Shown here one piece after another: positions 37,596 to 46,105 of a DNA stretch of 64,000 nt. The stretch is taken from assembly GCF_017515565.1 (NCBI RefSeq), contig NZ_JAFWFN010000038.1:1-64000 (forward strand), read 5' to 3'. The first letter of the stretch is position 1; each line of letters begins with the position of its first letter. A model generated the notes under the pieces. The model searched no databases and was not told the DNA's origin. It saw only the letters and a program-made list of their open reading frames with translations. A program made the translations under genes and the position numbers. This stretch comes from Halomonas sp. GTDB taxonomy: Bacteria; Pseudomonadota; Gammaproteobacteria; Pseudomonadales; Halomonadaceae.

Positions 37596-38210
37596 ATGAG
37601 CGATATCGAAGCACCGGATTTACACCAGCAGCGGCTACTTCACGTGGTGGAACGGCTGCGCGCCAGCGGTGCTCGGAAAGTACTGGACCTAGGGTGTGGT
37701 TCAGGTGGGCTATTGCAGTATCTACTCCACCAGCCCCAGTTCGAGAAACTGGTAGGCCTTGAGTTAAGCGGCGAGCTATTGGCCCAAGCCAAGTTTCGTC
37801 TGGGGCAGCTGCCGCAGGCAGGCCACGGGCGCTTAGAACTGATATGCGGCTCCTACACGGAACATCATCCAAGCCTTACGGGGTTCACGGGCGCGGCCAT
37901 GGTGGAGACCATTGAGCATATTCCGCCTGAGCGGTTATCCACGGTGGAGCAGGGCGTGTTTGGCGGATTACGTCCCGAATACTTGGTAATGACGACACCT
38001 AACAGTGAATACAACCCGCTGTTTGATTTAGCAGACGGCGAATTTCGTGACCCTGACCACAAGTTTGAATGGTCACGGGATCGCTTTCGTGACTGGGCGC
38101 AGGGCGTGGCGCGTCGTAACGGTTATCGCGTGCGCTTCGGTGGGATTGGAGAGTGGCATTCCCACCTCGGGCAGCCCACCCAGCTTGCTGCTTTCGAACG
38201 GTACCTATAA
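37596..38210 (+). CDS. Hen1-type RNA 3'-terminal ribose 2'-O-methyltransferase
   Basis: The 204-residue protein is a SAM-dependent methyltransferase with the glycine-rich LDLGCGSGGLL near residue 30. It carries Hen1 features: E104, E107 and H108 (ETIEHI), TTPNSEYN near residue 133 and DPDHKFEW with H155. In Hen1 such Glu/Glu/His/His residues bind the metal that activates the RNA 2'-hydroxyl. The aspartate at 152 replaces a frequent histidine of the R-H-x-D-H motif. The ATG at 37596 has AAGGCGG ahead. In many bacteria Hen1 works with the ligase/kinase Pnkp in RNA repair; no Pnkp gene is adjacent, so this is a stand-alone form. An RNA substrate is inferred. Confidence 0.82.
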   Translation: MSDIEAPDLHQQRLLHVVERLRASGARKVLDLGCGSGGLLQYLLHQPQFEKLVGLELSGELLAQAKFRLGQLPQAGHGRLELICGSYTEHHPSLTGFTGAAMVETIEHIPPERLSTVEQGVFGGLRPEYLVMTTPNSEYNPLFDLADGEFRDPDHKFEWSRDRFRDWAQGVARRNGYRVRFGGIGEWHSHLGQPTQLAAFERYL

Positions 38211-38297
38211 ATCCCAGTTGAATGACTGGGAAAACAAGAGCCGCTCGTCAATGCTGTCTGAGTCCATATAGCGACATAGTCGACTGAGGTGGTTCGA

Positions 38298-40046
38298 TTA
38301 AATTCCTTGGGCAATGCTGCTGCCTAACCAGCGGCGCACCATGCGTTGGGCATGCGCAAGATTGCTCACTATTGCCAGTTTGCCTGCTTCGCGTTTAATG
38401 CCTGAGCGCTTTATCTTTAGCGCTATGCGCGGTGGAAGCCCAACAAAGATAACGCCTACACCTTGCTCGCCCAGCTCCCGGCGCAGCGTGTCCAGCGCTA
38501 CCATGGCGGTGGTATCCAAACTCGGCACCTCGCGCATATCCAGAACGACAACCCGCACGCTGTGATCAATCACCCGCAGCGTGGTAATGGCTTTTTCCGC
38601 TGCGCCGAAAAACAGCGGGCCACTAACTTTATAGAGCGCCACTTCGGGTGGGAAGTGTTCGCCGGTGTCGGGTGCAGCCAAGCGCTGGGTATGAGTCAGC
38701 TGTGCCATACGGCGAATAAATAGCGCCGCGGCCAGACCAATCCCCACAGCCACGGCGATGACCATGTCAAAAACCACCGTGAGCGCAAAGCAGATCACCA
38801 ATACCCATACATCGCTAGCGGGGGCACTTTTCAACGTATGAACGAAATGGCGGGCTTCGCTCATGTTCCAGGCAATGATGAACAGTAGGGCAGCCAAAGC
38901 TGCCATGGGCACATACCCAAGAACGCCTGCTAGTGCCACCACTGCAAGCAAGACCACCAACGAATGCACTACCGCAGCGATAGGTGAGAAAGCGCCACTT
39001 TTGATATTGGTCGCCGTCCTGGCAAGGGCCGCTGTGGCGGTAATGCCGCCAAAAAAGGGCACTACCAAATTGCCCAGCCCCTGGCCAATCAGCTCAGCGT
39101 TAGGATCATGCCGAGTGCGGGTTAATCCATCTGCTACCACGGCACACAGCAGCGACTCAATCGCTGCTAGTAGCGCAATCGCCAATGCTGGGCCAAGCAG
39201 CGCTTGAATTAGTGCGAAGTTGATATCAAGCGGAGCGCCATCTGCGCCAGGAAAATGCCACGGTGCGGTAAAGCTAGGTGCGAAGGGCGGAATGCCGCTG
39301 CCGCTTTGCCCATCGAGCTCCCAACTAAAGCGTGAGGCGATGGTATCGACCTCAATGCCACCCAACAGCAGCAGCGTGGCGGCTAGAGTACCCACTGCCA
39401 AGCCAACCAACGGAGCTGGAACCGGCGTTTTTAAACGTGGCCAAATCAACAGCGCTGCCAAGGTAATAAGCCCGATACCGACCTCTGCCAGAGACAGGCT
39501 GGGCAGCGCTTGACCAATCAGCATAAGGTTATGCAGCGTGCTCTCACCTAACTCCACCCCGGCTAAGCCGAGAAAGTCAGGCAGCTGTAGCAGTGCAATC
39601 ACCACACCAATGCCCGCCGTAAAACCAAGTATTACGGGATAGGGTACGTACTGAATCAGACTGCCCAGCCTTGATAGCCCTAGCGCGACCAAAATAGCGC
39701 CCGCCATGAACGTGGCAATTAGTAGGCCACCTAAACCGTGGTTGGCAACAATAGGGAAGAGGATAACCACAAAGGCGGCGGTGGGGCCGGAGATATTAAA
39801 CCGTGAACCGCCGGTTAGCGCGATAACAGCACCTGCTACGATAGCGGTGTAAAGCCCATGTTGGGGGGGAACACCAGTGGCAATTGCCAGCGCCATAGAA
39901 AGCGGTACCGCCACCACGCCAATGGTCAGCCCTGCCATTACATCGCGTTTGAGTTTGCTAAGGGAGTATCCCTCGCGCCACGTGCTCAATAGCGCACTGC
40001 CTGGCAGTGGGAAGACGTAACCCGAAGGACGATGCTCTCGGGACAT
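38298..40046 (-). CDS. SulP family inorganic anion transporter with STAS domain
   Basis: The 582-residue protein has a membrane domain of 12-14 helices (about 30-430), including MALAIATGVPPQHGLYTAIV near residue 50, and a C-terminal STAS domain (about 455-560). SulP proteins carry sulfate, bicarbonate or dicarboxylates with protons or sodium; the substrate is not readable. The C-terminus after STAS is short. It lies downstream of the BetT gene but a terminator separates them. Confidence 0.9.
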   Translation of the reverse strand: MSREHRPSGYVFPLPGSALLSTWREGYSLSKLKRDVMAGLTIGVVAVPLSMALAIATGVPPQHGLYTAIVAGAVIALTGGSRFNISGPTAAFVVILFPIVANHGLGGLLIATFMAGAILVALGLSRLGSLIQYVPYPVILGFTAGIGVVIALLQLPDFLGLAGVELGESTLHNLMLIGQALPSLSLAEVGIGLITLAALLIWPRLKTPVPAPLVGLAVGTLAATLLLLGGIEVDTIASRFSWELDGQSGSGIPPFAPSFTAPWHFPGADGAPLDINFALIQALLGPALAIALLAAIESLLCAVVADGLTRTRHDPNAELIGQGLGNLVVPFFGGITATAALARTATNIKSGAFSPIAAVVHSLVVLLAVVALAGVLGYVPMAALAALLFIIAWNMSEARHFVHTLKSAPASDVWVLVICFALTVVFDMVIAVAVGIGLAAALFIRRMAQLTHTQRLAAPDTGEHFPPEVALYKVSGPLFFGAAEKAITTLRVIDHSVRVVVLDMREVPSLDTTAMVALDTLRRELGEQGVGVIFVGLPPRIALKIKRSGIKREAGKLAIVSNLAHAQRMVRRWLGSSIAQGI

Positions 40047-40145
40047 GTGGTTAGCCTCCTAAGTGATCACGCAAAGAAGCCATAAAGCTACGCCTGCACT
40101 GAAAACTGCACAACAAGGCGTTAGTCTTGAGTAAACGCTGGGCAT

Positions 40146-40179
40146 AAAAAATCCCGGCTCAAATTGGCCGGGATTTTTT
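40146..40179. terminator. Intrinsic terminator behind betT
   Basis: Arms AAAAAATCCCGGC (40146-40158) and GCCGGGATTTTTT (40167-40179) with an 8-base loop give a 13-bp stem whose A/T end forms a U tract on both strands. Genes on both sides are on the minus strand, so its main job is to end the betT transcript. Confidence 0.9.
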
Positions 40180-40194
40180 ACTTACGTCTGTTGC

Positions 40195-42243
40195 TTACAT
40201 CTGTGCATCTTCCGGCGGTTCGCCGATGGTGCCGGGCATCGCTTGCACGTGTCCCATCTGCTGGCCTGCCAGGGTGAGGAAGTGCAGGTGGCGTTCATAC
40301 TCCGCCACTAAGTCACCAATCACCTGACCACGGGTGTAGCCGTTAAGGTCTTTTTCCTGGCCGCCTTCCGCTAGGTACACATCCAAACGCACGTAGAAGT
40401 CATCATCCGCGGGGATGAAGCTTGGGGTACGCATGCGGTGCGGGCACACTTGATAAACAAAGCTGGTGGCGTCACCGAAATCAACCTGTAACGTCAAGTT
40501 GGGTAGCGACTCACCTTCAACGTGCTCTTCGGTCACGTTGGCGGTTTGGCCACGGCTTTCAAGCTCCTGGGCAAACTGCGTCATCGCCGGACGAATAGAG
40601 TGCTCAATTGTCGCGGCGGCACCTGCGCGATTTGAGGTGTCCAGCGCGCGATCCAAACGCTCGCGCCAGTCGCCGCCTGGGGCACTACCCGCAATCATGC
40701 GGCGCGCGTCGGCTTTTTTGCCCTCAAGTTTCAGCGCTTTGTACATACCCACCATGACGGCGAAAATGACCAGCGAGAAAGGCAGCGCGGTAATCACCAC
40801 CGCACTTTGCAGCGCGGCAAGCCCGCCGGCCATCAGTAGAGCAATGGTGATCAAGCCAATCACTGCCGACCAGAAAATACGCAGTTTTACCGGTGCATCG
40901 TGGTTTACATCACTCAAAATGGAGGTGAAGTTAGCCAGTACCAGAGCGCCGGAATCCGCCGAGGTAATAAAGAACACGATACCCAGAACCGTAACAACAG
41001 CAGCAGTAATGCTAACGTAAGGGTAGTACTCAAGCAGTGTATAGAGCGTGGTTTGCGGGGTACTAAGCGCTTGCTCACCCAGCTCGGTAACGCCCTGGTT
41101 GGCGACCAGTTCAATACCGCTGTTACCGAATACAGACATCCACACCATCATAAAGGCTAGCGGAATAAACAAGGCGCCTGCGACAAACTCACGAATAGTA
41201 CGGCCACGGGAGATACGCGCCAGGAAGAGGCCTACAAACGGTGTCCAGGCAATCCACCAGCCCCAGAAGAAGATCGTCCACCACATTTTCCACTCTTGGG
41301 CGCCTTCATCGGCAAAGGCGTAGGTATCAAAGCTGGCACCTACAAACCCAGAAAGATAGTCACCGGCGTTATTGACTACTTTATCCAGCAGCACCAGCGT
41401 GTCGCCGGAAAAGAGCACAAACAGCATGAGCGCGAGCGCCAGCAGCATGTTGAACTCAGATAAACGACGAATACCTTTCTCAACGCCGGTCACTACGGAA
41501 ATCGTCGCCAAAATTACCACCAGCACAATCAAGATCACCTGCACGCTCAGCGTTTCGGGCACGCCAAACATATAGGTGAGGCCATAATTGAGCTGCATAA
41601 CGCCAATGCCAAGGCTAGTGGCAATACCAAACACGGTAGAAATGACGGCAGTAATATCGACAGCGTTACCAATTGGACCGTGGATACGCTTACCGAGTAT
41701 TGGGTAAAGGGCGCTGCGAATAGCCAATGGCAAGCGGTGACGATAGCTGAAGTAGGCCAGCGCCATACCCATCAACACGTACAGTCCCCAACCGGAGAGC
41801 CCCCAGTGCAGATAGGTTTGAACGACGGCATTACGCATTGCAGCTTGGCTTTCTGGGGTTAAATCCGGCGGAGCCAAGTAGTGGGCAACAGGCTCAGCAA
41901 CGCTGAAAAACAGCAAATCGATACCGATACCTGCGGCAAACAGCATGGCTGACCAGGAGAGAAGCGAAAACTCAGGTCGCGAGTGATCAGGCCCGAGACG
42001 AATGCTGCCAAACCGCGACATGCCAATGGCAACCACAAACACCAAGTACGCCACAATAGCGAGCATGTAATACCAGCCAAAGGTTTTACTCACCCAGGCC
42101 AGCCCAGCATCAAAAAAGGCGCCAGCCTGTTCAGTGAACACCATAGTGAGCACTAAAAAGATAAGTATGCCAGCCATGCTGCCGTGGAACACCACAGGGT
42201 TAAGCCGGTCGCGGGAGGGAAGAACGGAATTGTCTTTCGCCAT
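40195..42243 (-). CDS. betT: BCCT family choline/betaine transporter, BetT-like
   Basis: The 682-residue inner-membrane protein has 12 helices of the betaine/choline/carnitine transporter family. FFWGWWIAWTPFVGLFLARI near residue 330 is the family signature. A long cytosolic C-terminal tail (about 510-682) with VYQVCPHRMRTPSF and FYVRLDVYLAEGG is characteristic of proton-driven BetT. It imports choline for conversion to glycine betaine under osmotic stress. A BetI-like palindrome lies 38-62 bases ahead of its start. No betA, betB or betI gene is in view. Confidence 0.9.
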   Translation of the reverse strand: MAKDNSVLPSRDRLNPVVFHGSMAGILIFLVLTMVFTEQAGAFFDAGLAWVSKTFGWYYMLAIVAYLVFVVAIGMSRFGSIRLGPDHSRPEFSLLSWSAMLFAAGIGIDLLFFSVAEPVAHYLAPPDLTPESQAAMRNAVVQTYLHWGLSGWGLYVLMGMALAYFSYRHRLPLAIRSALYPILGKRIHGPIGNAVDITAVISTVFGIATSLGIGVMQLNYGLTYMFGVPETLSVQVILIVLVVILATISVVTGVEKGIRRLSEFNMLLALALMLFVLFSGDTLVLLDKVVNNAGDYLSGFVGASFDTYAFADEGAQEWKMWWTIFFWGWWIAWTPFVGLFLARISRGRTIREFVAGALFIPLAFMMVWMSVFGNSGIELVANQGVTELGEQALSTPQTTLYTLLEYYPYVSITAAVVTVLGIVFFITSADSGALVLANFTSILSDVNHDAPVKLRIFWSAVIGLITIALLMAGGLAALQSAVVITALPFSLVIFAVMVGMYKALKLEGKKADARRMIAGSAPGGDWRERLDRALDTSNRAGAAATIEHSIRPAMTQFAQELESRGQTANVTEEHVEGESLPNLTLQVDFGDATSFVYQVCPHRMRTPSFIPADDDFYVRLDVYLAEGGQEKDLNGYTRGQVIGDLVAEYERHLHFLTLAGQQMGHVQAMPGTIGEPPEDAQM

Positions 42244-42280
42244 GGAGGCGGACTCCTGTTGTTAGACAAGGTGATATTTA

Positions 42281-42304
42281 TTTTGAATGAACGTTCAAAT
42301 AAAA
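42281..42304. promoter_or_regulatory. BetI-like operator upstream of betT
   Basis: A 24-base imperfect palindrome centred on GAACGTTC (42289-42296) matches 9 of 12 paired positions. The core TGAACGTTCAA is close to the site known for the choline-responsive TetR-family repressor BetI. It lies 38 to 62 bases ahead of the betT start. Confidence 0.55.
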
Positions 42305-42361
42305 TACGTGGTTTAGTTGTTCAGTTCAAGTCAACGTCCTCTCAACACTTGGCGTTTTTAG

Positions 42362-42400
42362 GTGTCTAGACACAGAAATGCCCGGCAAAGCCAGGCATTT
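42362..42400 (-). terminator. Hairpin and palindrome downstream of the Spy-like gene
   Basis: An imperfect 11-bp stem (AAATGCCCGGC with GCCAGGCATTT, one C-A mismatch, 42376-42400) is followed on the minus strand by a perfect 12-base palindrome GTGTCTAGACAC (42362-42373). The U tract is weak. It probably ends the Spy-like transcript. Confidence 0.5.
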
Positions 42401-42427
42401 AATCGCAGTTAAACAGTAAGTAAATGC

Positions 42428-42832
42428 TTACTCAGCGGTGTTTCCCGCTTCAGATTTATCATGGTGGTAGCCACGCTTACCGTGCCCACGCTCTCTACGG
42501 TACTCTTCGTGCACCTCACGCATTGCTTCGCGCACTGCCTGCTGCTCTTCTTCGCTAAGAATCCCAGCGACCCGCGCGTGGTGTTCCTCATGCAGTGCTT
42601 TTAACGCTTCACGGTGTTCGGCATGGGCTTCGTTTAGCGCTTCTTGCTGCTCTTCACTTAGCTCCGCGCGCTGAAACACTTCCTGGTGGCGCTCTTCCAT
42701 GCGTTCTACCATCTGCTCGCGGTCATAGCCGCGGCCTTCATGCCCTTCATGGTGGCCTGCCTGCGCAGTGAACGCTAACGGCGTTAAAGCGACGGCGAGT
42801 AGGGCGGGGGCGAATAGCTGGCGAAGTGTCAT
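42428..42832 (-). CDS. Spy/CpxP-like periplasmic protein
   Basis: The 134-residue protein has a signal peptide (cleavage near residue 25, after AQA) and a helical, charge-rich body with LTxxQ-like motifs (LSEEQQEAL near residue 57 and LSEEEQQAV near residue 92). Many histidines occur at both ends (GHHEGHEG, RGHGKRGYHH). Spy and CpxP are small envelope chaperones or stress adaptors; metal binding through the histidines is possible. No CpxAR-type genes are adjacent, although a BaeSR-like pair lies within 2 kb. Confidence 0.75.
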   Translation of the reverse strand: MTLRQLFAPALLAVALTPLAFTAQAGHHEGHEGRGYDREQMVERMEERHQEVFQRAELSEEQQEALNEAHAEHREALKALHEEHHARVAGILSEEEQQAVREAMREVHEEYRRERGHGKRGYHHDKSEAGNTAE

Positions 42833-43016
42833 ATAAACTACCTCTTGGTAACGGGTTAGCGTTTTAAATTGCTAATCAGACAATCACAGTATGGTAGAGA
42901 CACGTGCAAACCGTTTGCATTAAGTGTGCAACAATCATGATCATTTAAGGCGCTAGGGGGTCATAGCGTTAGGGTGAGGGCCCGGTCAATCACGTGAGTT
43001 TAACAAGGAGGCATGA

Positions 43017-43934
43017 ATGCCAGCTCTACGCACTGTACGTCACTACCTTAGCCTAAGCGCCCTCGCACTTTTTATTAGCGGCTGTGGGGCAACCCACCAA
43101 GGCGCCACGGGGACCCCGGCCATCGAACACTCCTCTCTCCAGCAGAAGAACGTTCCCTTTACCCGCTTACCCTCTCAGCGTTACACCCCGGCGGAGTGGC
43201 CCCAAGCATTAGAGGCCCGTGTCCTGCTTCCTACTACTTCTGGGGCTGAACGGCGACCCGCTGCACTGGTGGTACATGGTGGCGGTTGGCGCAATCGCGG
43301 GCCCGACGATATGGAGGGCATTGCCGAGCAGTTGGCCCAGCAGGGCTACGTAACGGTCAATATTGAGCACCGTTTTGCCCCCGAATACCGCTTTCCCGCC
43401 CAGCTGCATGATTTACAGCTGGCAATGGCATGGATTCACGCTAATGCGGATGAGTGGAACATCGATACGCATCGCATCGTCGGTGTTGGCTTCTCATCCG
43501 GGGCGCACTTAGTGAGCCTGCTGGCCTTAGCGGGCGAAGAAGGGCCATTGGCCGAGCCTTATGGCGGCGAACATACCCGCTTAGCGGCGGTGCTAGCAGG
43601 CGGCTTGCCGAGCGATTTGCTCAAGTTTGATGATGGCCGGTTAGTGGTCGATTTCATCGGGGGTACCCGTGCCGAAGAAAACACAGCCTATCGGCTGGCG
43701 TCTCCCGCCCGACAGGTCACCCCAGAGGCACCGCCGTTTTTCCTATTCCACGGGAACTGGGATCAGCTTGTCCCCGTCGACCACGCCACCGATTTCTATC
43801 AAGCGCTGCAGGATAACAACATCGAAAGCGAGCTGTATCTGCAGCGTTTTCGAGGCCACTTCTCCAGCTTCTTGCTGCGGGGCAGCGCTATCGATGCGGG
43901 CATCGCGTTTCTTAATCGGCAGGTGATGCACTAA
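43017..43934 (+). CDS. Lipoprotein alpha/beta hydrolase (BD-FAE-like esterase)
   Basis: The 305-residue protein has a lipobox (LFISGC, lipid-carrying cysteine at residue 23) and an alpha/beta hydrolase domain. The oxyanion segment VVHGGGWRNRG is near residue 85 and the nucleophile serine in GVGFSSGAH near residue 160. Asp in WDQLVPVDH near residue 250 and a late histidine (FRGHFSSF near residue 281) complete the triad. It resembles carboxylesterases of the BD-FAE type. It is anchored to a membrane facing the periplasm. The gene is convergent with the RND operon. Confidence 0.85.
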   Translation: MPALRTVRHYLSLSALALFISGCGATHQGATGTPAIEHSSLQQKNVPFTRLPSQRYTPAEWPQALEARVLLPTTSGAERRPAALVVHGGGWRNRGPDDMEGIAEQLAQQGYVTVNIEHRFAPEYRFPAQLHDLQLAMAWIHANADEWNIDTHRIVGVGFSSGAHLVSLLALAGEEGPLAEPYGGEHTRLAAVLAGGLPSDLLKFDDGRLVVDFIGGTRAEENTAYRLASPARQVTPEAPPFFLFHGNWDQLVPVDHATDFYQALQDNNIESELYLQRFRGHFSSFLLRGSAIDAGIAFLNRQVMH

Positions 43935-43943
43935 GCGCGAGGT

Positions 43944-44663
43944 TTACCCTTCCGGCTGATACTTATAGCCGACGCCATAGACCGAGCGGATGATTTCCAG
44001 CTCAGGGAGCGCTTCGTGGATTTTCTTGCGTAGCTTTTTAATGTGGCTGTCCACGGTGCGCTCAGAAACGATGCGGTTGTCGCGGTACATGTGATCCATC
44101 AGCTGTTCGCGGCTGAAAATCCGCCCCGGTGACTGCATCATGACCCGCAGCAATTGGAACTCTACCGCCGTCAGGCCTAAGTCCTGGCCGTTGGCTAACG
44201 CTTGCCAGCCATCTTCATCCAGCGTAACCGGGGCTTGGCCTGCTGCCTCAGCGGGCTCAGCTACGTCAGCGGCTGCCTGGCTACGGCGTAGCACGGCTTT
44301 AACCCGGGCGACCACCTCGCGGGGGCTGAACGGTTTGCAAATATAGTCATCCGCACCCAGCTCTAACCCTAGCAGGCGGTCTACTTCTTCTACTTTTGCG
44401 GTGACCATAATGATCGGCAGCGTGGGCCACTGTTGGCGCACCTCCCGGCAGAGCGTCAGCCCATCTTTACCCGGCAGCATAACGTCCAGCAGCACGAGGG
44501 CCGGTACCTGCTGGCTTAACCACGGCATGACGTCGTCGCCGTGACTAATGATCGTGGTGTCGAAGTTATGGCTTGTTAAGTAGTCGGCCATTAGCCGGGC
44601 AATTTTGGGTTCATCTTCAACGATCAACAGTGAGGCGTCGTGAGACGCGTCTTGTAAAGACAT
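43944..44663 (-). CDS. baeR: OmpR-family response regulator, BaeR-like
   Basis: The 239-residue protein has a receiver domain (LIVEDEPKIARLM; phosphorylated aspartate in LVLLDVMLPGKDG near residue 60; VTAKVEEVDRLLGLELGADD then ICKPFSPREVV) and a winged-helix OmpR DNA-binding domain ending VYGVGYKYQ. Its receiver sequence is very close in style to BaeR, the envelope-stress regulator of efflux genes. I chose the ATG at 44663, 2 bases after the kinase stop; the frame is open to 44717. It is the last gene of the RND operon. Confidence 0.88.
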   Translation of the reverse strand: MSLQDASHDASLLIVEDEPKIARLMADYLTSHNFDTTIISHGDDVMPWLSQQVPALVLLDVMLPGKDGLTLCREVRQQWPTLPIIMVTAKVEEVDRLLGLELGADDYICKPFSPREVVARVKAVLRRSQAAADVAEPAEAAGQAPVTLDEDGWQALANGQDLGLTAVEFQLLRVMMQSPGRIFSREQLMDHMYRDNRIVSERTVDSHIKKLRKKIHEALPELEIIRSVYGVGYKYQPEG

Positions 44664-44665
44664 AG

Positions 44666-46105
44666 TCAGCTCGCTAGGTAATGGGTAGACGTGAGAAGAG
44701 GGAAGCGCAGCGTCCACTTAAGGCCGCCAAGGGTCGAAGCACTGGCCTCTAGGGTGCCGCCATGGGCACTCACCAGCGCACTGGCAATGGAAAGCCCTAA
44801 CCCACTGCCGCCGCTGGCACGGTTCCGCGAGCCCTCAACGCGGTAAAGGCGCTCGGTTAATCGGGTAAGTTCACTCTCGGGCACGCCAGGGGCGCTGTCT
44901 TGCCATACGACAACCGCATGTTTGTGCACAATGTTGAGAGTTACCTGCAACTCGCCGGGTGGCTGGGTATAGGCGCAGCTGTTATCGAGTAGGTTGTTCC
45001 ACAGCTGGCGCAGGCGCTGGGCATCACCGCGAATCATCACCTCGGGGCTTATGTGGGTTGTCAGCGCCAAGCCGCTCTCCTCAAGCCAGCGGTCTGCATC
45101 GGTTAAGCGGCCGCTCAGGCACTCGCTCAGGTTCATTGGGGCGAGCTGAATATCCAGCGCTCCGGCATCGCTTTGGGAGAGCAGGCGCAGGTCAGTCACC
45201 AACCGCTCAAGCTGGGCGACCTCTTGGGCTAACGAGGCAAGGTTTTCCTGGTTGAGAGGGCGAATGCCGTCCTGCATAGCCTCTATTTCACCGCGCAGCA
45301 CTGCAAGCGGGGTGCGCAGTTCGTGGGCCGTATCGGAAACCCAGCGCGCTCGGGCATCGCGGCTAGCTTCCAAGGTGGCCGCTAGTACGTTGAAGTCCCG
45401 TGCTAAGCGGGATAGTTCGTCATGGCCCCTTACCGCGAGGCGGGTGTGGTAATCACCTTCGGTGAGGCGCAGGGTGGCGCCCGCCAAGGCGCGGGTTCGC
45501 CTGCCTAACCACCAGGAAAGCCCGCCCGCCAACAATAAAGATGCCAATACCAGCGAGACCACAATCACCACTAGGTTGCGCTGCTGGCGCTCCAGAAAGC
45601 GGCTCTCCATGCGCTCCATCATATGTTGCGGTGGGCGAAACCCAAGGGCACCGATAGCCTGGTTGTCGCCGCTTTCCGTCATGTCACTGTAGAGCGTTAG
45701 CCATCGCCAGTCGCTGGGCCCCTGGCGACGCTCGCTGGGCGCGATGACATAGTTGCCGTCTGTATCGCGCAGGGCAAAATCCCGCGCCTCGCCCAGCGGG
45801 GAGGGGCGGTCGCGATGCTCCTGGCCTAGCTCAAAGCGCACAATAAACGGCCAGCGCTCAGGGGACTGCTCTAGCCACTCCCAACTGCCCTGGGTTTCCC
45901 AGCGGGTAATCAGACCGTCTGCGAGTAGCGTTGCCCGCCGCTCCTGGGATTGGTTCAGGTAATCAATAAAACCACGGTCAATACTGTAGGAGACTGCCAG
46001 GAACATACTCGCCGCAATGGCGACATTGACGCTCAAAATCGCCACAAACAGCTTTAACCCGAGCCGTGAGGGTCGCCATTGGCGTAGCGAATCGAGCCTT
46101 GCCAT
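44666..46105 (-). CDS. baeS: Sensor histidine kinase, BaeS-like
   Basis: The 479-residue membrane kinase has two helices (about 15-38 and 175-200) around a periplasmic domain of about 135 residues, a HAMP domain (about 200-250), HisKA (SDTAHELRTPLAVLRG near residue 260) and HATPase with GSGLGLSIASAL near residue 438. Its start shares one base with the pump stop (TAATG), and its stop lies 2 bases from the regulator start, so the pump and its regulators are co-translated. Signal is unknown; BaeS responds to envelope stress and indole-like compounds. Confidence 0.9.
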   Translation of the reverse strand: MARLDSLRQWRPSRLGLKLFVAILSVNVAIAASMFLAVSYSIDRGFIDYLNQSQERRATLLADGLITRWETQGSWEWLEQSPERWPFIVRFELGQEHRDRPSPLGEARDFALRDTDGNYVIAPSERRQGPSDWRWLTLYSDMTESGDNQAIGALGFRPPQHMMERMESRFLERQQRNLVVIVVSLVLASLLLAGGLSWWLGRRTRALAGATLRLTEGDYHTRLAVRGHDELSRLARDFNVLAATLEASRDARARWVSDTAHELRTPLAVLRGEIEAMQDGIRPLNQENLASLAQEVAQLERLVTDLRLLSQSDAGALDIQLAPMNLSECLSGRLTDADRWLEESGLALTTHISPEVMIRGDAQRLRQLWNNLLDNSCAYTQPPGELQVTLNIVHKHAVVVWQDSAPGVPESELTRLTERLYRVEGSRNRASGGSGLGLSIASALVSAHGGTLEASASTLGGLKWTLRFPLLTSTHYLAS

